Part shown: piece by piece, positions 1 to 8,448 of the stretch
How the letters are laid out: the number at the start of each line of letters is the position of its first letter
Numbering within the stretch: the stretch's first letter is position 1
Assembly: GCA_039889035.1 (NCBI GenBank)
Contig: JBDQQY010000001.1
Span: forward strand, 62,001 to 126,000
Length of the DNA stretch: 64,000 nucleotides
Source: Plantactinospora sp039889035
Lineage (GTDB): Bacteria; Actinomycetota; Actinomycetes; Mycobacteriales; Micromonosporaceae
Reading direction: 5' to 3'
Position numbers and translations under genes: made by a program
Notes under the pieces: generated by a model
The model's database searches: none
What the model saw: only the letters and a program-made list of their open reading frames with translations
Told to the model about the DNA's origin: nothing

Positions 1-428
1 AAGCCGATCCGGTCCGCCGGGAAGTTGGCGTCCACCGGGACGTACACCGCGTGGATCTTGGACACCGCGAGCATGGCCAGATAGGCGAAGGCCGACCGGT
101 CGAGGAGCAGCCCGACCCGGTCGCCCGGCCGCACGCCCCGGGCCAGCAGCAGCCGGCCGAACTGGTTGGCCCGGGCGTCGAGTTCGGCGAAGGTCAGCCG
201 GCGCTCGCCGTCGTCCACGGCGAGGTGCCCGGGATCACCCTCGGCGGCGAAGCGGTCACAGCGCTCCTCGAAGAGGTGGTGCAGGCGGTCACCGGGTCGC
301 CAGCGCACCTGGTTGTCCGCGCCCGGCGCGGTCAGCACCAGCCCGGCGCCGGGGCGGGCGGCCGGGACCGGGGTGCGGGGCGCGACGGTGGGAGCGGCGC
401 CCGGCGCCACCGGTGCCGGCCCGGTCAC
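1..428 (-). CDS. NRPS-like adenylation-domain protein, N-terminal part only
   Basis: Only the first 142 or so residues are present; the gene runs off the left edge. Translating from a GTG at 428 gives a Pro/Ala-rich leader and then typical amino-acid-adenylation sequence: LHHLFEERCDRFA, LTFAELDARANQ, GVRPGDRVGLLLDRS and HAVYVPVDANFPADRIG, which are the A1/A2 core regions of AMP-forming adenylation domains. The start overlaps the stop of the aminotransferase by four bases (GTGA), so the two are probably co-translated. Phrases such as HAVYVPVDANFPADRI recall the Pls/PosA group of single-module synthetases, including the enzymes that make epsilon-poly-lysine and poly-diaminobutyrate. That is from memory of the family, and the diagnostic C-terminal membrane region lies outside the window. 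It could equally be an ordinary siderophore or peptide NRPS. Confidence 0.85.
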   Translation of the reverse strand, partial: MTGPAPVAPGAAPTVAPRTPVPAARPGAGLVLTAPGADNQVRWRPGDRLHHLFEERCDRFAAEGDPGHLAVDDGERRLTFAELDARANQFGRLLLARGVRPGDRVGLLLDRSAFAYLAMLAVSKIHAVYVPVDANFPADRIG

Positions 429-1831
429 GCCGGCACCAGGCCGGAGGAGCCCCACACGTCTCGCTCGGCCCCGACGGCCGGCGCCGCCTGGTCTTCCCGG
501 TCCGATCCTTCAGCCGATGCCCCCTGCGTCTCCCGGTCCGACCCGGCAGCCGGCGCCGCTGCGGCGGCACGGGTCGCCGCCAGCAGGATGTCGAGGCCGT
601 TGTCGAGCAGCTCGTCCGGAGTGGTGAGCGGCGCCAGCACCTTGACCACCTGGTCGTGCGGGCCGGCGGTCTCCAGCATCAGGCCGTCCGCGAAGCAGCG
701 CCGGCTGATCGCCGAGGCCAGCTCCCCCGAGCCGACGTCGACGCCACACATCATCCCGCGCCCCTTCACCACCGCGCCCGGCACGGCGTCGGCCACCTCG
801 GCCAGCCGGCGCGCGAGCAGGTCGGCGCGGCGCGCCAGGTCGGCGGTGAAGTCGTCACCGGACCAGAACTTCGTCAGCGCCACCTGCGCGGTGACGAAGG
901 CGTGCGCGTTGCCACGGAACGTGCCGTTGTGCTCGCCGGGCTGCCAGAGGTCGTACTCGGGACGGATCAGTAGCAGCGCCATCGGCAGGCCGTACCCGGA
1001 AATCGACTTCGAGAGCACGACCAGGTCCGGGACGACGCCGTACGGCTCGAAGCTGAAGAACGTGCCGGTACGCCCGCAGCCCGCCTGCACGTCGTCCACC
1101 ACCAACAGCGCACCGCTGCTGCGGGCCAGTTCGGCGATCCGCCGCAGCCAGCCGGCCGAGGCGACGTTCAGGCCGCCCTCGCCCTGTACGGTCTCCAGCA
1201 GGATCGCGGCGGGCGCGTCCAGCCCGCTGGACGGGTCCCGCAGCATCCGCGCCAGCAGGTCGGCGGTGTCGATCCCGGCGCCCTGGTATCCGTCGTACGG
1301 CATCCGGGTGACCCCGGGCAGCGGAAGCTGCGGGCCCATCCGGTGGTGCCGGTTCCCGGTCGCCGCCAGCGCGCCCAGCGAGACGCCGTGGAAGCCGTTG
1401 GTGAAGGCGACCACGTTGGTCCGCCCGGTCACCTTGCGGGCAAGCTTGAGTGCCGCCTCGACGGCGTTCGCCCCGGTCGGGCCGGTGAACTGCACCCGGT
1501 AGTCCAGACCCCGGGGCAGCAGTACCAACGACTCGAACGCGGTGAGGAACGCACCCTTGGTCGCGCTGGACAGGTCGAGGCAGTGCGACATCCCGCGCTG
1601 TTCCAGATGGGCGATCAGGGCGCCCCGCATGTCAGGGTCGTTGTGCCCGTAGTTCAGCGAACCGGCACCGGCGACGAAATCGAGGTACTCGCGGCCGGTG
1701 ACGTCCCGGACCACGCTTCCCTCCGCCGTGTCGAATACGCAGTCGAATTGGCGGCAGTAGCTCCGCACCGCCGATTCTCGACGCTCGAATATCTGCTTCT
1801 CATCCGCGCCCGCCGCTCCGCGCACCGTCAT
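425..1831 (-). CDS. Diaminobutyrate-2-oxoglutarate-type aminotransferase (EctB-like)
   Basis: This 468-residue PLP enzyme belongs to class III aminotransferases. The N-terminus (IFERRESAVRSYCRQF) is characteristic of EctB/Dat enzymes, which transfer an amino group from glutamate to aspartate semialdehyde to give L-2,4-diaminobutyrate. The PLP lysine is in LSKSISGYG near residue 275, and the cofactor-ring aspartate in VVDDVQAGCGRTG near 246. The ATG at 1831 is chosen because AGAAGGAG sits five bases upstream and the protein then begins like EctB; an ATG 48 bases further out lacks a good ribosome site. No ectA or ectC is adjacent; an adenylation protein overlaps its end. This suggests diaminobutyrate is made as a monomer for a non-ribosomal product rather than for ectoine. 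Confidence 0.9.
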   Translation of the reverse strand: MTVRGAAGADEKQIFERRESAVRSYCRQFDCVFDTAEGSVVRDVTGREYLDFVAGAGSLNYGHNDPDMRGALIAHLEQRGMSHCLDLSSATKGAFLTAFESLVLLPRGLDYRVQFTGPTGANAVEAALKLARKVTGRTNVVAFTNGFHGVSLGALAATGNRHHRMGPQLPLPGVTRMPYDGYQGAGIDTADLLARMLRDPSSGLDAPAAILLETVQGEGGLNVASAGWLRRIAELARSSGALLVVDDVQAGCGRTGTFFSFEPYGVVPDLVVLSKSISGYGLPMALLLIRPEYDLWQPGEHNGTFRGNAHAFVTAQVALTKFWSGDDFTADLARRADLLARRLAEVADAVPGAVVKGRGMMCGVDVGSGELASAISRRCFADGLMLETAGPHDQVVKVLAPLTTPDELLDNGLDILLAATRAAAAAPAAGSDRETQGASAEGSDREDQAAPAVGAERDVWGSSGLVPA

Positions 1832-2130
1832 CGCTCCTTCTGCGCCGTGCCCGATGGCCTGGTCGGCCGCAGCCGCCAACCAGGACCGGGACTGTCAGAT
1901 GTCTGTACGTCCAACCGGAGAACGGCGTCCGGGACACGGCGGCGATTGGCGGCGATGTCAATTGGTTGGATTGCCGACTCAACGCTTGCAGTACGGACGG
2001 CTGGGCACCCTGATACGTGATTGCGTTTCGACGACGGCAGCATCCACAAGCGATTTCCGACCGCCGGGCAGGGCACGGCGCCGGGGGCGTCGCGGAGTGT
2101 CGGCCGGCAGGCGCGGGGCGGGGTCCCGGG
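1832..2130. other. Intergenic region upstream of the aminotransferase
   Basis: About 300 bases separate the aminotransferase start from the end of the DUF6351 gene. The only notable feature is a perfect TTGACA on the minus strand within 1955-1965, but no convincing -10 box follows at 16-18 bases. I see no coding capacity with normal codon bias and no strong hairpin. Confidence 0.5.
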
Positions 2131-4497
2131 TCAGCGGTAGTCGCAGACCCCGGTCGGGAAGATCTGTTCGAGGCGCCGCCGCTCGGCGTCGGTCGGGCGC
2201 CACGAGCCGTAGAGTCCCCGGGCGATCGCCGCCCGGACCGGCTGCCGGTCGCAGGCGTAGACGCCGCCCTCGATCGGACCACCGGCGACGGTGCGCGACG
2301 TGCCGTAGAGCGGGAACTCCCGGGTGCAGGCGCCGTCCGGACGGTTGTCGAGGATGCCGTCCCAGACGTGGTCGCCCTTTGCGATCTCCGCACCGGTGGT
2401 GCTGAAGCAACGGTCGACGGCCAGCGCCGGCTTGTTCCCCTGCACGCCCCGCCACGGCCGGGTACGCAGGTTGGCCATCCAGTCGTCGATCACCGACAGC
2501 GCCTCCGGGGTCTGGTCGAACGCCTCGGCCGGCCGGGCGTCGGTGAACCAGATGACCTGGTTGCCGGCGTCGCGGTCATGGTCACGCATCCGCTGCCGGG
2601 ACGCGAAGGACTGGTGCGAGTTGTGCATGTCCAGTTGTTCTTCGAGGTAGTGCCGCCAGTCGATGACCGGGATGTCGATGCCGCCGGTGAAGACGATCCC
2701 CGACTCGTACGCGGCCCGGATCGCCTGCCGGTCACCCGTGGTACGCGGTGCCGGTGTCCGGCCGCCGTCCGGCGACAGCCGCATGTTCCGGGACGACCAC
2801 GGGTCGAACTGGGCCGGGTCGGCACAGGCGGCCGGGGTGAACGGGCAGCCCTCCTGCACCATCTCCGACTGGGGTTTCCAGGAGCCGACCCGGGCGTTCA
2901 GGTCGAGGAACTCGGCCGGGGTGATCCGGCCCGAGGTCAGCGCCGACAGGCCGTACTGGACGCCGACGTTGTCCCAGGTGGATCGGGCGTACCCGTCCGG
3001 GCCGGTGCCGTAGATGGTGACCAGGTCGGCCCAGTGCGACCACTGCACCGTCCCGGCCACACCGGGCGGGTCCATCTCGGCCCAGAGCGGGTCACCGGGC
3101 GACCAGCGCGGGTTCAGCGCCAGCGGGGTCAGCCCACGCCAGCCCTCGATGCACTCGGTGGACCCCGGCACACCGCCGAGGTACGGGTTCGGCACCGTCG
3201 CGCTGGCGTTCATGCCGATCAGCCAGGTGCGGTTCTCCCAGTCCCGCCACTTCGGGTTCGCGCTGTCGGTGACGTCCATGTAGTACTCGAGCAGCTCGCA
3301 GTCGCCGACGTGGATGGTCTGGGTGGCCATGTCCGGGTACGAGTACTGCGGTATCGCCGCGTCGATCACCCGGTTGCCGTAGTTCTGGCCGTAGACGTAC
3401 TGCTGGATGCCGCCGCCGGAACCGCCGACCCCGACGGTGTAGAGCGGGACGCCGTACTCCTCGACGAAGTGTTCCTTCAGCATCAGCGCGGTCTCGCCAC
3501 CGAGGACCAGGTTGTAGTGGGTGGCCGTGCGGGTGCCGGTGGAGTAGAGGACGGCGTAGCCGAGCGAGAGTCCCTCGTGGTAGAGATGCCCGCCGGGAAG
3601 CCGCCCCTGGTCGTGCCCGATCGCCACCCCGCCGTCGAAGCGGTAGATGACCCGCCGGTTCCAGTTCGCCTCCAGTACCGCGATCGAGTAGACGAACCGG
3701 TTGATGGTGCCGCGCTCCCGGCGTACGACGTAGTCGACGGTCCGGCCGTCCAGGGTGCGGGTGCTGGTCAGGTCGGCCGGTCGGGTGCCGTCCGGCGGCA
3801 TCGGCTTGAACGTGCCGTCGGTGGCCCGGTAGAGCCGGTCGGTGACGGTCGGGGCGGCACAGTCCCGGCTCCAGCCGACGACCGCGCCGTCCGGGCCGCG
3901 TACCCGCATGCCCTGCCCGTCCTGGTTGTCCACCAGTGGTGCGCCGAGCCCGTTCTGCTCGGTGCGGCAGAGGAACGGGTACTGCGGCGGCCCGGAGAAG
4001 ATCGGGCCGGAGACGGGATGGTTGCGGACGGCCAGCGTCGCGGTACGGGCCGACCGGGCGCTCGCCCGGAGCAGGTTGGCGCCGTCGCGGAGCCCGTCGA
4101 CCACCCCGCGCAGCGACCGGCCGTCGACCCGGAGCGCGCGGGTGACGTCGGTGCCGTTGCGGGTGACCCGGACCGTACCCGGGTCGATCCGCCCGCCGAA
4201 GGTGACCCGGACCAGCGCGTCGCCACCGCTGACCTGGTCGGGCCGGCTGGAGAGGATCTCGATGTCGAGCCGGTGCCCGGTGGCACCGGTCCAGCCGGCG
4301 GCCGGCGTCGCCACACCGGCGGTGAGTACGACGGTCAGGGCGATCCCGAGCCCGCCGGTGACACCCCGCCGGGTGCGGGGCCCGGCCGACACCCTGCCGG
4401 CCCCGATGCGCGGCGCGGACCAGCTCCATCGGCCAAGCCGACCGGTGTGGACGGTGCTGTCAGCGGCACGGCGAGCAAGGAACCTGAGCACAGACAT
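2131..4497 (-). CDS. Secreted DUF6351 family protein
   Basis: This 788-residue protein has a long basic N-terminus followed by a hydrophobic segment (GLGIALTVVLTAGVATPAAGW, residues about 49-70), consistent with export. The rest matches my memory of DUF6351: an N-terminal beta-rich part (SSRPDQVSGGDALVRV), then a hydrolase-like part with LPGGHLYHEGLSLGYAVL and GVGGSGGGIQQY. The last contains a G-x-S-x-G arrangement as found at the nucleophile of alpha/beta hydrolases, so an esterase or polymer hydrolase activity is plausible but unproven. It is a single gene with no obvious operon partner. The start could be further in, closer to the hydrophobic segment. Confidence 0.75.
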   Translation of the reverse strand: MSVLRFLARRAADSTVHTGRLGRWSWSAPRIGAGRVSAGPRTRRGVTGGLGIALTVVLTAGVATPAAGWTGATGHRLDIEILSSRPDQVSGGDALVRVTFGGRIDPGTVRVTRNGTDVTRALRVDGRSLRGVVDGLRDGANLLRASARSARTATLAVRNHPVSGPIFSGPPQYPFLCRTEQNGLGAPLVDNQDGQGMRVRGPDGAVVGWSRDCAAPTVTDRLYRATDGTFKPMPPDGTRPADLTSTRTLDGRTVDYVVRRERGTINRFVYSIAVLEANWNRRVIYRFDGGVAIGHDQGRLPGGHLYHEGLSLGYAVLYSTGTRTATHYNLVLGGETALMLKEHFVEEYGVPLYTVGVGGSGGGIQQYVYGQNYGNRVIDAAIPQYSYPDMATQTIHVGDCELLEYYMDVTDSANPKWRDWENRTWLIGMNASATVPNPYLGGVPGSTECIEGWRGLTPLALNPRWSPGDPLWAEMDPPGVAGTVQWSHWADLVTIYGTGPDGYARSTWDNVGVQYGLSALTSGRITPAEFLDLNARVGSWKPQSEMVQEGCPFTPAACADPAQFDPWSSRNMRLSPDGGRTPAPRTTGDRQAIRAAYESGIVFTGGIDIPVIDWRHYLEEQLDMHNSHQSFASRQRMRDHDRDAGNQVIWFTDARPAEAFDQTPEALSVIDDWMANLRTRPWRGVQGNKPALAVDRCFSTTGAEIAKGDHVWDGILDNRPDGACTREFPLYGTSRTVAGGPIEGGVYACDRQPVRAAIARGLYGSWRPTDAERRRLEQIFPTGVCDYR

Positions 4498-4667
4498 CGG
4501 TCTACCCGTTTCATCCCGGAGCCCCGGATGGTGGCGAGCATCGACGATGTCACGACGACCGTTCGGTTGTCGAGATCGGAGTCGGGGCCATGGCTGCCCG
4601 AGGTCGGACGCCGGCCGGCCCGGCGAGCGGTGACGCCGGCCGAGCCGGCGGACGGCTCAGTTTCGCC

Positions 4668-6722
4668 CTACTCTCGCGGGTCGATCTGGTCTCGCAGCTC
4701 GATCCGGGAGCCGGACGGACCGAAGCGGACGGTGACCCACCGCCCGGGATGGTCCGCGCCGAGCCGGCGGAGCATCGGCTCCGGATCGGCGATCGGCTCC
4801 GACATTCCGGAGCACGGCGTCGCGATCGGTCGGGTCGGTTCGTCCGGCACCGCCTCGGCGAGCACGCTCACCAGGTAATCGAGGGCGTAGGCGATCGCCC
4901 CGGCCAGGGTCGGCCGGCTCGGGAAGGCGACCTCTGCCGCTGCTGCCCGCGCCGGGTCGGCAACGGTGATCTCGGCGCGCCAGCAGAGGCCCTGGGTCCG
5001 GAGCGGGTTGTCGGCGTGCGAACGGTCGTCGCGTACCGAGACCTCGACCGCCAGGCCGAGGCCGAGGGCGAGCCGGATCACCTGCGGCAGTGGCGGCGCC
5101 TCGGGTGGCGCGGCCGACACGATCAGCCGACCGCCGGGTCTGCCCCGGCCGGCCTGGGCGAGATACCGGGTCAACGGCTCGACCCCGGTCACCTGACCGG
5201 AGACGAACCCCTCACACAGCTCGCGACCGACCGGCCAGCCGCCGTCGACCTCGGTGAGGTCCTCCGGCCGTACCCCGAACGTGTCGGCATGGCCGGCCAG
5301 CCGGAACCGGTCGGGTAGCTGGACCACCGGGGTGCCCTCGGAGCTGAGTCCGACCGGCGACGCGGGTGCGGCGTCACCAGCCCGCCAGGTCAGGTGGGTG
5401 ACCTGACCGGCCAGATCGGTGAGCGTGACGACAAGTCCCTGATAGATCCGGCGACTGCCCCGACAGGTGTGGCAGCTCGACGCCCTGCTGCGCAGGCCGC
5501 TGCCGCCGCAGCCGGCACAGCCCGGATCGACTGCGGCAGCGTCGACGGCGCAGGGACAGGCCCGCTGCCCCTCGGCCGGTTCGCACTCCGGGCAGGGGGT
5601 GTGCGGGATGGCGTCACCCAGCCAGGCCGGGTCGGGCGGTTCCCAGCCACGCCGCAGCAGCTCGGTGCGGCGGCGCACGAGTTGCCCGGTCTCCCGCTCG
5701 ACCACCCGATCACGGTGACCGGCGACCCGCAGGCTGCTGTACCACCAGTGCCCGTCCCGCCAGATCGCGCACGCGCCGGGCAGCGGCTCTCCGGTGCGCA
5801 GATCGGTACAGTCGGCGATGACCCGACGCTCGATCTGGGCCAGGTCGCGTGCCGGCCCCGGCCCGGGATCGGCTGTCGGGACGAGATAGCGGGCGGGCGC
5901 GGCCACCCCGCGCGCCGCAAGCCCGGAGATCGCGTACGCCACGGTGACGGCGCCGAGCGCGTCGACCAGACAGGCGGCGCTGCCCCGCAGGTTCGCCGGC
6001 ACCGCCGCCCCGGGCAGGTCGAACCGGACGTCCCAGAGCAGGTCGTCGTGGCACAGCCGACGAGCCTCCAGCACCAGGTCGAGACAGAGCCGGTCGGCGA
6101 GGGCGCGGAGCTGGTCGAGGCGCCGCTGCGGGACGACCGGCGGCGGGGCGACGCTGCGGCCGAGAAACACCTGCCAGCTCTCGCCGGGATAGCCGGCGAT
6201 GGCCCGGCTTTCCAACCCGCACCGCTGGTCGTCGGGAAGTTCGGGGCTCCACTCGTCGGGCAGCCGCACCGCTACGGCCCCGGCCGGCTGCCCTGAACCG
6301 CTCGCCAAGCTGGCCGCGCCAACGGAACAGCTTGCCCAGGTAGCCGCGCCGACGGCCTCGGCCAGCTCGTCGACCAGGGGCGACAACGGCAACTGCCAGC
6401 CGCCGTCGGACGCCGGTCGGGGTGTGACCGCGCCCGGGACGATGCCGACCGAGGCGACCTCACCGGTGTCCAGGTTGGCCACCGTCAGCACGAGCTGCGC
6501 CCGCCGCTCCCCCCGCTGCCCGCACCGCTGGCAGGGGCGGCCGACCCGGCCGAGGCCATGACAGAGCCGGCAGTCCCGGTACGGCCGTCGGGGCGCCGGT
6601 TCGTCGGTGACCAGGAGCCGATCGCCGTACTCGACACAGGCGCAAGCGGTGAGGGTGAAGGTCAGCCCGTCGCAGCTCGGGCAGGTGGCGACGAGGGCCC
6701 GATCGGTGTCCGGCCGCGTCAT
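4668..6722 (-). CDS. Large hypothetical protein with two DnaJ-like zinc-cluster regions
   Basis: I do not recognise this 684-residue protein as a characterised family. It contains many paired cysteines. Near the N-terminus are CPSCDG, then CRLCHGLG and CQRCGQRG, the C-x-x-C-x-G pattern of the DnaJ zinc domain. In the middle are CPECEP, CPCA, CAGCGGSG and CHTCRGS. Two separate zinc-binding regions are therefore likely. The stretches between them look globular, and no signal peptide or membrane segment is visible. The ATG at 6722 is preferred over an in-frame start at 6932, whose extra 70 residues are low-complexity and unlike a folded protein. It lies back to back with the regulator region to its right. 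Confidence 0.7.
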   Translation of the reverse strand: MTRPDTDRALVATCPSCDGLTFTLTACACVEYGDRLLVTDEPAPRRPYRDCRLCHGLGRVGRPCQRCGQRGERRAQLVLTVANLDTGEVASVGIVPGAVTPRPASDGGWQLPLSPLVDELAEAVGAATWASCSVGAASLASGSGQPAGAVAVRLPDEWSPELPDDQRCGLESRAIAGYPGESWQVFLGRSVAPPPVVPQRRLDQLRALADRLCLDLVLEARRLCHDDLLWDVRFDLPGAAVPANLRGSAACLVDALGAVTVAYAISGLAARGVAAPARYLVPTADPGPGPARDLAQIERRVIADCTDLRTGEPLPGACAIWRDGHWWYSSLRVAGHRDRVVERETGQLVRRRTELLRRGWEPPDPAWLGDAIPHTPCPECEPAEGQRACPCAVDAAAVDPGCAGCGGSGLRSRASSCHTCRGSRRIYQGLVVTLTDLAGQVTHLTWRAGDAAPASPVGLSSEGTPVVQLPDRFRLAGHADTFGVRPEDLTEVDGGWPVGRELCEGFVSGQVTGVEPLTRYLAQAGRGRPGGRLIVSAAPPEAPPLPQVIRLALGLGLAVEVSVRDDRSHADNPLRTQGLCWRAEITVADPARAAAAEVAFPSRPTLAGAIAYALDYLVSVLAEAVPDEPTRPIATPCSGMSEPIADPEPMLRRLGADHPGRWVTVRFGPSGSRIELRDQIDPRE

Positions 6723-6962
6723 CGCGGTACGCCCCGAGGGTGCCGGGTATCCGCCTGTCGCTGTCGGCCGGCGCGGTGGCGACGGGCGGAGTGGAGGTGA
6801 CAGACAATTGCGCACACGACTGCAACATCCTTTCGCCGATGATTTGTCGGTCGGCACGACGGCCCGATGCGAGACTATTTGGACGGTCGCCTTCCGCAGG
6901 CCATCTTGTAGCCTATGCGGGGTGGCTGGCAACCGATTCTCACGAGAAACAGCCAGCAGCCA

Positions 6963-6991
6963 TTGACTTATTTGTGGGAAACAGATAGACG
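6963..6991 (+). promoter_or_regulatory. Candidate promoter of the DUF5753 regulator gene
   Basis: TTGACT at 6963-6968 is followed after exactly 17 bases by TAGACG at 6986-6991, in a conspicuously AT-rich stretch for this genome. Transcription would begin near 6998, immediately before the GGAGG at 6999-7003. Only the -35 box is strong; the -10 is a weak match. Confidence 0.4.
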
Positions 6992-7010
6992 TTTCACCGG
7001 AGGCGGCAGG

Positions 7011-7046
7011 ATGTTGCAGAATCGACCGTGGGGAGTGATCAAATGA
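7011..7046 (+). CDS. Possible 11-residue upstream reading frame (MLQNRPWGVIK)
   Basis: A textbook ribosome site, GGAGG at 6999-7003, lies seven bases before the ATG at 7011. The frame encodes MLQNRPWGVIK and its TGA overlaps the ATG of the DUF5753 regulator at 7043 as ATGA. The geometry suggests translational coupling of a tiny leader peptide to the regulator. The alternative is that GGAGG is incidental and the regulator starts from its own GGGGAG at 7030-7035. Confidence 0.4.
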   Translation: MLQNRPWGVIK

Positions 7047-7927
7047 CCGAGGACATGGGCTCGACCGTGCCCCGCCGCCAACTCGGGCGCACCCTCAAGC
7101 AACTGCGTACCGAGGCCGGGGTGACCCTGGACGCGACGGCCGACGCCCTGGAGTGCAGCCGGCAGAAGATCTGGCGGATCGAAAGTGGACTCGGGGTGGT
7201 CCGCGGGCTTGACGTCAAGGCGATGTGCGCGCTCTACGACGTCCGGCCGGATCTGGTCACCGCGCTGGTCGGGCTGGCCAGCCAGACCAAGGCCAAGGGC
7301 TGGTGGCACGCGTACGGTGACGCCATCCCGGAGTGGTTCGAACTCTACGTCGGCCTCGAATCCGCCGCCTCCCGCCTCCGCTTCTTCAAGGATGCACTGC
7401 TTCCCGGCATCGCCCAGACACGTGACTATGCGCTCGGGATGTACCGCACCGACCAGCCGGATATGAGCGAGGATGATCGCGAGCGGGCCGTCGAGGCGCG
7501 ACTGCAACGACAAAGCCTGCTGACCCGTCGTCTGCCCCCGGCACCGAAAGTCGAACTCGTGTTGTCCGAGGCAGCCTTGCTACGACCCGTCTCCGACCGG
7601 CATGTCATGATCGGATAACTCGAACATCTGCTGGTCCTGTCCGACCTGCCCAACGTCGTTATCCGGGTCCTGCCGCTGGCAGCCGGACAGCATCGCGGTT
7701 CCCTGGCCGGGTCGTTCATCATGCTCGACTTCCCTCCCGGCAACCGGAACACTCCAGAACCGCCGATCGTCTACTGCGAGTCGCTGACCGGGGCGCTTTA
7801 TCTCGATCGGCCCGTCGAGTACGCCGCCTACGAAGAGGTGTGGGCGAGCCTGGATGTACTCGCCCACGATGAGGGACAATCGAGAAACATGATCAGCAAA
7901 ATCCTCGGGGAGATGCAGCATGGCTAA
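7043..7927 (+). pseudogene. XRE/DUF5753 DNA-binding regulator interrupted by an in-frame TAA
   Basis: The reading frame encodes an N-terminal helix-turn-helix (GRTLKQLRTEAGVTLDATADAL, then CSRQKIWRIESG) followed by the DUF5753 sensor-like domain (GWWHAYGDAIPEWFELYVGLE, DALLPGIAQTRDYA). At 7616-7618 a TAA stops the frame after HVMIG. The same frame then continues at once with LEHLLVLSDLPNVVIRVLP and runs to 7925 with full family similarity. Intact relatives have Gln at the stop position, so one CAA-to-TAA change explains the break. The ATG at 7043 has GGGGAG seven bases upstream. The gene's natural stop overlaps the DUF397 start. Either the regulator is inactivated or truncated to about 190 residues, or there is a sequencing error. 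Confidence 0.85.
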
Positions 7928-8123
7928 CCTGCGCGGCGCATGTTGGCGCAAGAGCACTCGCAGCGGGGGCAACGGTGGCGAGTGTGTCGAGGTCGCCGAC
8001 AACCTCGTCGGCGTCGTCGCCGTACGCGACAGCAAGGATCCCGGCGGACCGGTCCTGACCTTCCCCCCGTACACCTGGTCCAGCTTCGTCGCGGGAATCA
8101 GGACCTCGACCCGCACTCCCTGA
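7920..8123 (+). CDS. DUF397 small protein
   Basis: This 67-residue protein has the DUF397 signature: WRKSTRSGGNGGECVEVA near the start, VAVRDSKDPGGPVLTF in the middle and a WSSFVAGI end. DUF397 proteins are the usual small partners of XRE/DUF5753 regulators in actinomycetes, where some pairs control development or antibiotic production. The ATG overlaps the end of the regulator frame by eight bases, so its translation would normally be coupled. Because the upstream frame stops 300 bases early, translation of this gene may now depend on re-initiation. Confidence 0.9.
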   Translation: MANLRGACWRKSTRSGGNGGECVEVADNLVGVVAVRDSKDPGGPVLTFPPYTWSSFVAGIRTSTRTP

Positions 8124-8151
8124 CCGCACAGTCCGCGACGTCCCGGTCGTC

Positions 8152-8190
8152 ACCCGGCAGCCGGGTCGGTGCCAGGCCGCTCCGGAGCGG
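8152..8190. terminator. Paired short hairpins downstream of DUF397
   Basis: ACCCGGC and GCCGGGT flank a single base at 8152-8166, and an uninterrupted 14-base palindrome CCGCTCCGGAGCGG lies at 8177-8190. Together they could end transcription of the DUF397 gene. There is no T-tract, as is common in actinomycetes. Confidence 0.3.
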
Positions 8191-8340
8191 CGGCCGGAGG
8201 TGACGTGGCGTGAGCCGCCTTCGCCAAGGCCGGGTCGAACAGCCACCGACCTGAGTGTCCGATCAGCGGACGAATAGGCGGAAATGCTGACCTGCGGCTC
8301 CACATCCCACATAACTGCCCCACGGATTCAACATTGTCTC

Positions 8341-8369
8341 TAGTCAATGACGAAGATCGATGCTATGAA
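8341..8369 (+). promoter_or_regulatory. Candidate promoter of the RCC1-repeat gene
   Basis: TAGTCA at 8341-8346 and TATGAA at 8364-8369 are separated by 17 bases and each match consensus at four of six positions. The predicted start leaves a leader of about 70 bases before the GTG. Confidence 0.3.
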
Positions 8370-8448
8370 TTGGTGAGTCGCTGCCGACCCACCAGGGCAA
8401 TGCCGCCTCCACCGTCCAGGCACCGACATCGTCTAGGGAGAGCAATAC

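Larger units (their letters stand above)
8124..8448. other. Intergenic region between DUF397 and the RCC1-repeat gene
   Basis: This 325-base stretch has a cluster of short perfect inverted repeats at its left end (8152-8190) and an AT-richer stretch with a possible promoter (8341-8369) at its right end. I see no gene with normal codon bias in it. Confidence 0.5.

Noticed and set aside
1955..1965. TTGACA upstream of the aminotransferase as promoter
   Set aside because: No acceptable -10 box follows at 16-18 bases on the minus strand.
2017..4878. A 953-codon open frame on the plus strand opposite DUF6351
   Set aside because: It is the GC-rich antisense shadow of the DUF6351 gene: low-complexity Arg/Pro/Gly/Val composition, no motif, and it runs across a gene boundary.
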